In this document: positions 1-6,854 of the stretch, in pieces
Layout of the letters: the number at the start of each line of letters is the position of its first letter
Numbering within the stretch: the first letter of the stretch is position 1
Assembly (NCBI GenBank): GCA_002424495.1
Contig: DIKH01000373.1
Coordinates: forward strand, 1-11,385
Length of the DNA: 11,385 nucleotides
DNA from: Desulfobacteraceae bacterium UBA5623
GTDB taxonomy: Bacteria > Desulfobacterota > DSM-4660 > Desulfatiglandales > Desulfatiglandaceae
Direction: 5' to 3'
Translations under genes and position numbers: made by a program
Notes under the pieces: generated by a model
Seen by the model: only the letters and a program-made list of their open reading frames with translations
The model's database searches: none
Told to the model about the DNA's origin: nothing

Positions 1-150
1 ATTTTCTAACCGGAAATTACTGAATCTTTGTAGATTTTCCATTTGAGCCAAATTACAGCATCTCCCGCTGCATAGAAATATCATGGCAGCGGTGCTGCTC
101 CACCGGATAAGAGAAGGCCTTGAGACAGCGCTTGAGCAAAAGGGCAATGC

Positions 151-179
151 TTGACACCTGTAGTGGTTTCAACTAATTT
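151..179 (+). promoter_or_regulatory. sigma70-type promoter of the KaiC/XRE/cupin regulator
   Basis: A perfect -35 hexamer TTGACA at 151-156 is followed after 17 bases by TAATTT at 174-179, a four-of-six match to the -10 consensus. It lies about 60 bases before the start codon at 241, which has its own purine-rich ribosome binding site (AAGGGGG, 227-233). The call rests on consensus and position only. Confidence 0.55.
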
Positions 180-240
180 CATAAGGAAGAGGGTCTGAAC
201 ACGAAAGTTTTTTCCGAGGCATATTGAAGGGGGCAAGCGT

Positions 241-1539
241 ATGGAAGAAAACTTGAGGATTGACTCAGGGGTCAGCCAGCTCGATCACATCCTGGGAGGG
301 CTTCGGATCGGCGACAATGTGGTTTGGTATGATGATGTCGGAAGTCTTGCCCCTGTGTTTTGTCTGAATTTCATCAAGGTTTCCCGGGCAGAAAACAAAC
401 CCATTATTTATCTCAATTTTGACCGCTCAATCAAAAATCTCCTGGAGCAGTTGGGGCCGCTCGCCGATTATGATCAATTGACCATCCTTGATTGTTTTAC
501 CAATGGCAAAGGAGAAGGCGCAGAGGTCTTTCTTAAATTCTACGAGGAGAATGCAGCCAGCAGGGAGTGTAAGATCATCAGGATAGAAGAGCCGCAAAAC
601 GCAGACCATGTAACGGGCGGCTTTTACAGCCTCCACAAGACCATGACCGGAGACGTGCGTTTTGTCTTTGACAGCCTTACAGGCATGCAGGAACTGTGGG
701 GCGGTGAAGATCAGATCCTGAAGTTTTATTCACACTCCTGCCCAAGGCTGTATGAGCTCAATACCATCGCCTACTGGATTGTGGAAAAGGGGGCGCATTC
801 CCCCCGGCTGAAGGCACATATCAACAAAATCGCCCAGGTTGCCATTGATCTGTCGCTTAAAAGGGGAAAGACATCCCTGACCGTGGTCAAGGCCCAGAAC
901 CGTGATCTGGAGACATTGAATAAATCCTATAATTACTGGATCAAAGACCTGAACATAACATTTGACTCTGAAAGACATACGACCAGTCAGGTTGATCTGG
1001 GGACAAGGCTCAAGGACCTTCGCAAAAAAAGGGGCCTGCCGCAGACAGAACTGGCGAAACTGGTAGGTGTAACGTCCAGCACCATTTCACAGATTGAAAG
1101 CAACCAGATATACCCGTCCCTGCCGGCGCTCATAAAAATGTCCGAGATCCTCTCTGTCAAGGTAAGCTCATTTTTTGGCGAATTGGACAGGGTCTCTGAG
1201 CGGGTGGTGTTCACCCCTGCGCAGGCGATGGACGTACAGTTTCCAGGGTCAACAAGGGAAACTATCGCGGGTAAGGCACTGACACCTTTGGATCTTGAGC
1301 CCAAGGCCGAGCCTTATCTTATAGAAATAATGCCCGAAAAGAGTCTCCCTTCCCACTTCTTCATACACAAGGGAGATGAAATCGGGTATGTGCTTTCAGG
1401 GATGCTGCAAATGAAATTGGGCAACAGGTTACATACCGCCAAGGCGGGAGATATAATATACCTGTCAACCGAGATGCCTTCCGGATGGAAAAACCCCGGG
1501 CCGGAGCCTGCCACAATGCTCTGGATCAAGGTAAAATAA
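241..1539 (+). CDS. KaiC/RAD55-like domain + XRE helix-turn-helix + cupin regulator
   Basis: A 432-residue predicted cytoplasmic transcription regulator with three domains. Residues 1 to about 235 resemble a KaiC/RAD55 RecA-like fold: the opening (ISGVSQLDHILGGL-like, residues 7-20) and a Walker B-like strand ending FVFDSLTGM (about 140-148) are visible. The P-loop position reads WYDDVGSLAP instead of GxxGxGKT, so ATP binding of the usual kind is unlikely. Residues about 253-313 are an XRE helix-turn-helix (QTELAKLVGVTSSTISQIES). Residues about 360-432 are a cupin_2 barrel with FIHKGDEIGYVLSG and AGDIIYL. XRE-cupin proteins are commonly ligand-sensing DNA-binding regulators. The ATG start has AAGGGGG seven bases upstream. 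I recall homologues in deltaproteobacteria with the same degenerate P-loop, so this is probably a family trait and not decay. The ligand and target genes are unknown. Confidence 0.85.
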   Translation: MEENLRIDSGVSQLDHILGGLRIGDNVVWYDDVGSLAPVFCLNFIKVSRAENKPIIYLNFDRSIKNLLEQLGPLADYDQLTILDCFTNGKGEGAEVFLKFYEENAASRECKIIRIEEPQNADHVTGGFYSLHKTMTGDVRFVFDSLTGMQELWGGEDQILKFYSHSCPRLYELNTIAYWIVEKGAHSPRLKAHINKIAQVAIDLSLKRGKTSLTVVKAQNRDLETLNKSYNYWIKDLNITFDSERHTTSQVDLGTRLKDLRKKRGLPQTELAKLVGVTSSTISQIESNQIYPSLPALIKMSEILSVKVSSFFGELDRVSERVVFTPAQAMDVQFPGSTRETIAGKALTPLDLEPKAEPYLIEIMPEKSLPSHFFIHKGDEIGYVLSGMLQMKLGNRLHTAKAGDIIYLSTEMPSGWKNPGPEPATMLWIKVK

Positions 1540-1642
1540 TTCATCACTATTCAAAATGGAGGGGCGTTCGAAACAAACTGAGTGCACAGTCTTCATAGAG
1601 CAGAAGGGTGGTCGCCCCAATTCCCATGAAAACAGCTTAACT

Positions 1643-1666
1643 ATCATAAACAAGATCATAAACAAG
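1643..1666. repeat. perfect 12-bp tandem duplication
   Basis: ATCATAAACAAG occurs twice back to back (1643-1654 and 1655-1666). The second copy supplies the AAG of the AAGGA ribosome binding site of the small TTG-start frame at 1677. It may be a replication-slippage duplication; no function is evident. Confidence 0.8.
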
Positions 1667-1676
1667 GAAAATACAC

Positions 1677-1844
1677 TTGACTAGTTTTGATCGTTTTAGA
1701 GAACTCACGAAGATAAGTCAAAAGCTCGCACGGCAGGCTGAACGGCAATATGGGCTTGAAGTTGAGGCCGTCCTCCAAACTCAAAGCCGTGATCCCCAAC
1801 ATATTGAACGATTTCTTGATGGCAATTACTTGACAATTATATAG
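1677..1844 (+). pseudogene. probable 3'-truncated small conserved gene (55 codons left)
   Basis: A TTG-start frame of 55 residues, too short for most gene finders, with AAGGA at 1664-1668 eight bases upstream. The product is charged and helical (FRELTKISQKLARQAERQYG, then VEAVLQTQSRDPQHIERFLDG) and ends abruptly in NYLTII. From memory the start resembles uncharacterised deltaproteobacterial proteins of roughly 90-100 residues that continue LDGMLDFCFD and have an aromatic-rich second half. If so, homology stops near base 1823 and the second half has been replaced by AT-rich DNA leading into the abiE promoter. The function of the family is unknown to me. The alternative is a genuine short protein or a chance frame. 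Confidence 0.45.
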
Positions 1845-1916
1845 ATAAAACGTAAAAAGATTGCGGGTTATCGTAACTGTAGTCAAGTCAAAGTTTGGCC
1901 AGCCTCAAGAATCAAC

Positions 1917-1945
1917 TTGATAATATATCTTGTTGCACGTAAAAT
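1917..1945 (+). promoter_or_regulatory. promoter of the abiE operon, with a small inverted repeat over the -35
   Basis: TTGATA (1917-1922) and TAAAAT (1940-1945) are separated by 17 bases and lie about 40 bases upstream of abiEi. The -35 is embedded in a short inverted repeat, ATCAA-C-TTGAT (1911-1921). AbiEi antitoxins of known systems repress their own promoter by binding inverted repeats, so this is a candidate operator, but the arms are only five bases and could be chance. Confidence 0.5.
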
Positions 1946-1982
1946 AATAGTGTGTTATTCAAATAAATGTCAAAAGTGATGG

Positions 1983-2792
1983 ATGATGAAGCTGAGGTCT
2001 TTTTTCCGTACACATCCTGTTTTTACCGTTGAGGAATTTACCGGCTTTCTGTCTTCCGATGGAACTTATAATGTAAGAACCCGGGAGTCTCTCCTTGCCT
2101 ACCATGCGAAAGCGGGCAATATTGTCCGGGTCCGCCGTGGGCTCTATGCATCTGTTCCCCCCGGGGCATCGCCGGAAAACTTCCCTGTAGACCCATTTCT
2201 CCTTGCCGCCAGAATGGCTAAGAACGCTATTCTGGCCTACCATACGGCGATGGAGGCACATGGGAAGGCCTATTCGGTGTACGAACGCTTCACTTATTTC
2301 GCCAGCAAACCCAAGCCCCTTGTTAACTTTCGCTCTCATTTGTTCAAAGGGGTAAGCTTTCCGCAGGCCCTTGTGCGAAACAAGACGGAATCTTTTGATG
2401 TGATAAAAGCCGATCGTTCGGGAATGGAGATATGCATGACCGGACTTGAGAGGACCTTGGTAGATGTCCTGAACCGACCTGACTTATCAGGAAGCTGGGA
2501 AGAAATATGGCGGTCCTTGGAGACCGTTGAGTATTTTGATCTCGATAAGGTCACGGAATACACAATGCTTTTGGAAAACGCCACCACCGCTGCAAAAGTG
2601 GGTTTTTTCCTGGATCAGCACCGGGAATCCCTGATGGTTGAAGACGTCCACTTAAAGGCATTCAATGATCTTCGTCCGCGCCGGCCCCACTACATGGAGC
2701 GAAGCCGGCGGAAATCCGGTCAGTTCGTTTCCGCCTGGAACCTGATTGTTCCAGAAGAAATCATCCATCGGTCATGGGAGGAATCGTGGTGA
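1983..2792 (+). CDS. abiEi: AbiEi-type antitoxin / transcriptional autorepressor
   Basis: A 269-residue protein of the AbiEi family, the antitoxin of type IV abortive-infection AbiE systems. Residues about 1-60 form the winged helix-turn-helix typical of the family (FRTHPVFTVEEFTGFL, then VRRGLYA). Residues about 75-110 match the central AbiEi domain (DPFLLAARMAKNAILAYHTA). The remainder is the C-terminal domain, with ERTLVDVLNRPDLSGSWEE in the middle, that neutralises the toxin in characterised members. Known AbiEi proteins also bind inverted repeats in their own promoter and repress the operon. The gene is open, of normal length, and overlaps the toxin gene by four bases. Two adjacent ATG codons (1983, 1986) are available; no convincing Shine-Dalgarno precedes them, so the exact start is less certain than the identity. 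Confidence 0.9.
   Translation: MMKLRSFFRTHPVFTVEEFTGFLSSDGTYNVRTRESLLAYHAKAGNIVRVRRGLYASVPPGASPENFPVDPFLLAARMAKNAILAYHTAMEAHGKAYSVYERFTYFASKPKPLVNFRSHLFKGVSFPQALVRNKTESFDVIKADRSGMEICMTGLERTLVDVLNRPDLSGSWEEIWRSLETVEYFDLDKVTEYTMLLENATTAAKVGFFLDQHRESLMVEDVHLKAFNDLRPRRPHYMERSRRKSGQFVSAWNLIVPEEIIHRSWEESW
2777..2781 (+). promoter_or_regulatory. ribosome binding site that decides the abiEii start
   Basis: GGAGG at 2777-2781 lies inside the 3' end of abiEi and seven bases before GTG 2789. The upstream in-frame ATG at 2774 sits on top of this site and has no ribosome binding site of its own, so GTG 2789 is the better start. Confidence 0.65.
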
Positions 2793-3757
2793 GGATATCC
2801 TCTGAAACGCTGATCGCCCAGGAGGAGGCTACGGGTTTCCGAACGGATATCCTGGAAAAAGTCGGCCTTCTGATCCATCTGCTTGAAGCCGTGCGCAGTC
2901 ATCCTTTTCTGAAAGGGCGGATGGCCCTGAAGGGCGGTACCGCTTTGAATCTTTTTGTCTTTGATGTACCCCGCCTTTCGATCGACATAGACCTGAATTA
3001 TGTCGGAGCGTCCGACCGAGAGACCATGCTTGCGGAACGTCCCAGGGTCGAAGCGGCGTTGCAGGCGGTATTCTCCCGTGAAGGTTTTATGATCAGGCAC
3101 ATGCCAAACGAGCATGCCGGTGGAAAATGGCAGCTCCGCTATCTGGGTGCAAGCGGGCAGGGAGGCATTCTTGAAGTAGATGTAAACTTCATGTTCCGTG
3201 TACCTTTGTGGCCGCTGAAGGTCATGAAATCCCAGAAAGTCGGGGCATGGCAGGCAACTGATATTCAGGTGCTGGATATCCATGAACTTGCGGCGGGTAA
3301 ACTTGCGGCCCTCCTTTCGCGAAAGCAGGCAAGAGATCTTTTCGATTGCAGTCAACTTTTCCGCACCGGCGCGTTTGAGCCGGGACGGCTGCGTCTGGCG
3401 TTTGTCCTTTATGGCGCAATGAATAGACGGGATTGGAGGACTGTCGCCATAGATGAAGTGAGCTTGGAGACCAAAGATTTCGAACAAAAGCTTCTTCCGA
3501 CGTTGCGGTCAAAAGGTGTAGACACAATGCGCACCTCTTCTTATAAAAACGGACTCATCGAGGACTGTCGTAATGGCCTGGCCGCGCTGCTCCCTTTTAC
3601 GGCGAAGGAAATGGAATTCCTGGATCTCTTGCTGGGCAAGGGAGAAATCAAACCCGAATTATTGACAGCCGATGAGGAGTTGCAGGATCGTATCAAAAGG
3701 CATCCCATGCTTGAATGGAAGGTGTTAAATGCGCGGGAGTTTTTAAAAAATCAATAG
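2789..3757 (+). CDS. abiEii: AbiEii-type nucleotidyltransferase toxin
   Basis: A 322-residue nucleotidyltransferase of the AbiEii/AbiGii family, the toxin partner of AbiEi. Counting from GTG 2789, the catalytic signatures are present: KGGT at 48-51, DID (D66 and D68, the metal-binding pair of the DNA polymerase beta-like fold), a third acidic strand ILEVDVNF with D131, and HELAAGKLAALLSRKQARDLFD at about 165-186, with the Lys and Asp typical of motif IV. Related toxins transfer nucleotides to tRNA 3' ends and stop growth, which can abort phage infection; the substrate here is not shown by sequence. The start is taken at GTG 2789, which overlaps the antitoxin stop as GTGA and has GGAGG seven bases upstream; ATG 2774 would add five residues. 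The overlap implies translational coupling. All key residues are intact, so the pair is probably functional. Confidence 0.92.
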   Translation: MRISSETLIAQEEATGFRTDILEKVGLLIHLLEAVRSHPFLKGRMALKGGTALNLFVFDVPRLSIDIDLNYVGASDRETMLAERPRVEAALQAVFSREGFMIRHMPNEHAGGKWQLRYLGASGQGGILEVDVNFMFRVPLWPLKVMKSQKVGAWQATDIQVLDIHELAAGKLAALLSRKQARDLFDCSQLFRTGAFEPGRLRLAFVLYGAMNRRDWRTVAIDEVSLETKDFEQKLLPTLRSKGVDTMRTSSYKNGLIEDCRNGLAALLPFTAKEMEFLDLLLGKGEIKPELLTADEELQDRIKRHPMLEWKVLNAREFLKNQ

Positions 3758-3774
3758 TCTGTTAACAAATATAT

Positions 3775-4128
3775 ATGAGTGAAGATGTCCCACCTCGCCT
3801 CGATGAACTCCAGAAGGTCTCTTCCTCCGTCCGTTTTGTATCTGCCGAGCCTTTACTTGAAGGTCTGGGGATTGTAGATTTTACCGGGATTCATTGGGTC
3901 ATTGTCGGCGGCGAATCAGGGCCAAAGGCACGGCCTATGAAGCATGAATGGGTATTAAACCTCAAAGACCAATGTGATGCGCAGGCAGTGGCTTTTTTCT
4001 TTAAACAATGGGGAGGCTGTGGTGCTGACGGAAAGAAACGGGCAAAGAAGCATAACGGACGGCTTCTGAATGGTCGCACATGGGATGCGGTTCCGGTGCA
4101 GAAAATGGGCCTTTGTAAAGAAATTTAA
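3775..4128 (+). pseudogene. 3' remnant of a phage Gp37/Gp68-like (DUF5131) gene
   Basis: The 117 residues match the C-terminal part of DUF5131 (phage Gp37Gp68 family) proteins: SVRFVSAEPLLEGL, then HWVIVGGESGPKARPM, then VAFFFKQWGG, and the terminal LLNGRTWDAVP. Full members, as I remember them, run about 230-280 residues and begin with a cysteine motif around GCTKxSxGCxxCYA; that half, over 100 residues, is absent. Homology begins right at the first ATG (SEDVPPRLDEL), with an in-frame stop 12 bases upstream (TAA, 3763-3765) and no ribosome binding site. The gene has lost its 5' end at a seam next to abiEii. Family function is not firmly known; members often sit beside three-Cys-motif partner genes in mobile or defence regions, but no such partner is present here. 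Confidence 0.8.
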
Positions 4129-4155
4129 AACGGGTTACGGCAGGAGAGGCATACA

Positions 4156-5775
4156 GTGGCTGAACGCAGACAAAAACTTGAGATCACCTGGATAGGAAAA
4201 GAAAACCGGCCCAAGCTGGAGCCGCGTATTATGCTGGAGGACCAGGAAAAAACTTACCATGCCAAGCACCGGGTGACGAACAAGGATATCTACGACAATC
4301 GGCTGATTTTCGGTGATAACCTGCTGGCTTTGAAGGCGCTGGAGCAGGAGTTTGCGGTAAAAGTTAAGTGCGTGTTTATCGATCCGCCTTATAACACTGG
4401 CAGCGCATTTGAACATTACGACGACGGCATTGAACATTCTCTTTGGCTTTCACTAATGCGTGATCGGCTTGAAATCATTCGGAGACTGTTATCTGATGAT
4501 GGCTCGCTATGGATTACTATCGACGATAATGAGGCGCATTATCTCAAGGTGTTGTGTGATGAGGTGTTTGGTAGAAAAAATTTTGTAGCAAATGTGTTGT
4601 GGCAGAAACGCACGTCACCAGAGGCACGTCTACAATTAGGTGCCGCACATGACCATGTTCTTGTTTATGGACAGTCAGCCGCCAATATCAAATTCAATAA
4701 GCTTTCACTGTCTGATGAACAGGCGAAGAACTTTAAGAATCCCGATAACGACAATCGTGGCCCCTGGGCATCAACGGATTTCACCGCCCAAGGCTGGCGC
4801 CCAAATCAAATGTATAAGTTGGTTACGCCCGCTGGCACAGAATACGAGCCTCCACCCGGCCGTTGCTGGGCAAACATCGAACGTGAGTTCAATCGTCTAC
4901 GCTTTGAGGGGCGTATGTGGTTCGGGAAAGATGGGACTGCAAGACCCCGTGTAAAGAACTATCTGAATGAGGCGAATGGAGTTAGCGCGTGGAGTTGGTG
5001 GCCGAATTCCGAAGTTGGGCACAATCAAGAAGCAAAGAAGGAAATCAATCGTCTGTTTGGAGCTGATGATGCTTTCGATACACCCAAGCCCGAAAGGCTT
5101 TTGAAGCGTGTTCTTGAAATCGCCACCAACCCCGGTGACCTAGTCCTCGACTCCTTCGCAGGTTCCGGCACCACCGGCGCAGTTGCCCACAAAATGGGCA
5201 GGCGCTGGATCATGGTGGAACTGGGCGAGCACTGCCACACCCACATCATCCCGCGGCTGAAAAAGGTGATTGACGGAGAGGACCCTGGCGGCATCACCAA
5301 GGCGGTCAACTGGAAAGGCGGGGGCGGCTTTCGCTATTACCGTCTGGCTCCGTCACTTCTGGAAAAGGACAATTGGGAAAACTGGGTCATCAACAAGACC
5401 TATAATGCGGCCATGCTGGCAGAGGCCCTGTGCAAGCTGGAGGGCTTTACCTATGCGCCCAGTGATTCCGTCTATTGGCAGCACGGCTATTCCACGGAGC
5501 AGGATTTCATTTATGTGACCACGGCCAATCTCACCCACGACCAGCTCCAGCAGATCTCGGACGAGGTTGGACCGGAGCGTTCCCTGCTGGTGCTCTGCAC
5601 GGCCTTTCGCGCCCGGGCCGACCGGTATTCCAACCTGACCGTGAAAAAGATCCCCAAACAGGTGCTCTCCCGTTGCGAGTGGGGCCACGACGACTACAGC
5701 CTTCGAGTGGAAAACCTGCCCAAGGCGCAGCCTCCCAAGGGTCAGTTGAATCTTTTTGATGAGGACGAGTCATGA
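4156..5775 (+). CDS. beta-class adenine-N6 DNA methyltransferase (type III Mod-like)
   Basis: A 539-residue site-specific DNA methyltransferase of the Mod/COG2189 group. Motif order is IV - target recognition - I, which defines the beta class: IDPPYNTG (catalytic DPPY at residues 76-79) comes first, and the S-adenosylmethionine-binding DSFAGSGTTG lies at 332-341. The segment between, about residues 150-310, is the likely target recognition domain. The C-terminal 180 residues (RYYRLAPSLLEKDNWENWV onward) are a family-specific tail. The start is GTG 4156, with AGGAGAGG (4142-4149) six bases upstream. The stop overlaps the next start as ATGA, giving a coupled operon with the DUF1016 and Res-like genes. 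It would protect host DNA in an intact RM system; here its restriction partner is broken, so it probably acts as an orphan methylase. The middle of the gene is clearly more AT-rich than the 3' end. The recognition site cannot be read from sequence. Confidence 0.9.
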   Translation: MAERRQKLEITWIGKENRPKLEPRIMLEDQEKTYHAKHRVTNKDIYDNRLIFGDNLLALKALEQEFAVKVKCVFIDPPYNTGSAFEHYDDGIEHSLWLSLMRDRLEIIRRLLSDDGSLWITIDDNEAHYLKVLCDEVFGRKNFVANVLWQKRTSPEARLQLGAAHDHVLVYGQSAANIKFNKLSLSDEQAKNFKNPDNDNRGPWASTDFTAQGWRPNQMYKLVTPAGTEYEPPPGRCWANIEREFNRLRFEGRMWFGKDGTARPRVKNYLNEANGVSAWSWWPNSEVGHNQEAKKEINRLFGADDAFDTPKPERLLKRVLEIATNPGDLVLDSFAGSGTTGAVAHKMGRRWIMVELGEHCHTHIIPRLKKVIDGEDPGGITKAVNWKGGGGFRYYRLAPSLLEKDNWENWVINKTYNAAMLAEALCKLEGFTYAPSDSVYWQHGYSTEQDFIYVTTANLTHDQLQQISDEVGPERSLLVLCTAFRARADRYSNLTVKKIPKQVLSRCEWGHDDYSLRVENLPKAQPPKGQLNLFDEDES

Positions 5776-6854
5776 CACCCCAAGAAAGCCTTTTAGCCGC
5801 CGACAAGGCATTGATCTACGATGTCCGGCAGATGATAGAGGAGGCGCGCGCTTCGGTTGCTGTTGCGGTCAATGCCGGTCTGACCATACTCTATTGGCGG
5901 ATCGGCCGGAGGATAAATGAGGAATTTTTTAGAAACGGCCGGGCCGAATACGGCATGGATATTGTCTCTACCCTGTCGAGACAATTGGAGATTGAGTATG
6001 GACGCGGATTTTCAGCTAAAAATTTGCATCATATGATCCGTTTTGCCGAAGTTTTTTCGGATGAGGCAATTGTCTCTACGCTGTGGAGACAATTGAGTTG
6101 GTCCCATTTTAAGGAGATTATCTATCTTAAGGATGACTTGCAGCGTGATTTCTACGCGGAAATGTGTCGGGTCGAACGATGGCCCGTACGTACACTTCGT
6201 CAAAAAATCAATTCCATGCTTTTCGAACGCACCGCTATTTCCAAAAAGCCGGAGGATCTCATTCGCCATGAAATTGATTCCCTTCGCAATGAGGACCAAT
6301 TGACGCCGGATCTTGTTTTTAAAGATCCCTATTTTCTGGATTTCCTGGGGCTGCGGGATCGCTATCTGGAAAAGGACCTGGAAGACGCCATTTTGCGCGA
6401 TCTGGAGCAGTTTCTCCTGGACCTGGGAGCCGGTTTTTCATTCATTGCCCGGCAGAAGCGAATCCAGATAGACAGTGACGACTACTATATAGATCTTCTA
6501 TTTTTCAACCGTAAGCTTAAACGCCTTTTGGCGATTGATCTGAAGCTGGGTGATTTCAAACCCGCCGACAAGGGCCAGATGGAACTTTATTTGCGCTGGC
6601 TGGACAAATACGAGCGTCAGGAAGACGAACAGTCTCCTATCGGACTTGTGCTGTGCGCGGGTAAAAAGCGGGAAACCGTGGAACTGCTGGCCTTGGAAAA
6701 CAGCGGCATCCGCGTAGCCGAGTATATGACCGAACTTCCACCCCGCAATGTGCTTGAGCAAAAGCTTCACAAAGCGATCGAACAGGCCAAAAGAGAATTT
6801 CAAAACCGAATTGAACCCCCAGCAGGAATAGAAAACGATGAACCGACACGTTAA
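5772..6854 (+). CDS. DUF1016 (YhcG-like) PD-(D/E)XK nuclease
   Basis: A 360-residue protein of the DUF1016/YhcG family. The N-terminal domain (about 15-165) shows the family marks ILYWRIGRRI, a YGRGFSAKNLHHMIRFAEVF stretch and LSWSHF. The C-terminal domain (about 180-340) is a PD-(D/E)XK nuclease fold: YYIDLLFF with D241, then AIDLKLGDF with D256 and K258, and GQMELYLRW with Q269. The usual E of the ExK pair is D here, a conservative change. Members are frequent beside restriction-modification genes and are thought to be accessory nucleases, but their role is not settled. ATG 5772 overlaps the methyltransferase stop (ATGA), and the 3' end overlaps the Res-like gene by 17 bases, so the three are co-translated. 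Two near-identical palindromic segments lie inside the coding region (5961-5985 and 6067-6095). Confidence 0.88.
   Translation: MTPQESLLAADKALIYDVRQMIEEARASVAVAVNAGLTILYWRIGRRINEEFFRNGRAEYGMDIVSTLSRQLEIEYGRGFSAKNLHHMIRFAEVFSDEAIVSTLWRQLSWSHFKEIIYLKDDLQRDFYAEMCRVERWPVRTLRQKINSMLFERTAISKKPEDLIRHEIDSLRNEDQLTPDLVFKDPYFLDFLGLRDRYLEKDLEDAILRDLEQFLLDLGAGFSFIARQKRIQIDSDDYYIDLLFFNRKLKRLLAIDLKLGDFKPADKGQMELYLRWLDKYERQEDEQSPIGLVLCAGKKRETVELLALENSGIRVAEYMTELPPRNVLEQKLHKAIEQAKREFQNRIEPPAGIENDEPTR
5961..5985. repeat. intragenic palindrome, copy 1
   Basis: Arms ATTGTCTC (5961-5968) and GAGACAAT (5978-5985) enclose a nine-base loop inside the DUF1016 gene, encoding most of IVSTLSRQL. It is 25/27 identical to copy 2, located 108 bases (36 codons) downstream in the same reading frame. 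Confidence 0.85.
6067..6095. repeat. intragenic palindrome, copy 2
   Basis: Perfect ten-base arms CAATTGTCTC (6067-6076) and GAGACAATTG (6086-6095) enclose a nine-base loop, encoding IVSTLWRQL. The two differences from copy 1 within the shared 27 bases both fall in the loop, so the arms are conserved while the loop varies. Confidence 0.88.

Noticed and set aside
53..172. A 39-codon minus-strand frame (TTG at 172, TAA at 53) and a 23-codon plus-strand frame from ATG 83.
   Set aside because: Both are short, overlap each other and the promoter at 151-179, and I recognise neither. They may be a remnant of an older repeat or gene, but nothing in the sequence supports coding.
1549..1617. GGGGCG (1561-1566) and CGCCCC (1613-1618) as a terminator of the regulator gene.
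   Set aside because: The arms are nearly 50 bases apart and no T-tract follows.
1830..1858. TTGACA at 1830-1835 followed by TAAAAA after 17 bases as a second abiE promoter.
   Set aside because: The -10 is poor (TAAAAA lacks the final T), the region is AT-rich, and the promoter at 1917-1945 is closer to the gene. It cannot be excluded.
6046..6060. Small inverted repeat CCGAA-GTTTT-TTCGG within the DUF1016 gene.
   Set aside because: Five-base arms inside coding sequence are expected by chance; unlike the 27-base pair it is not repeated.
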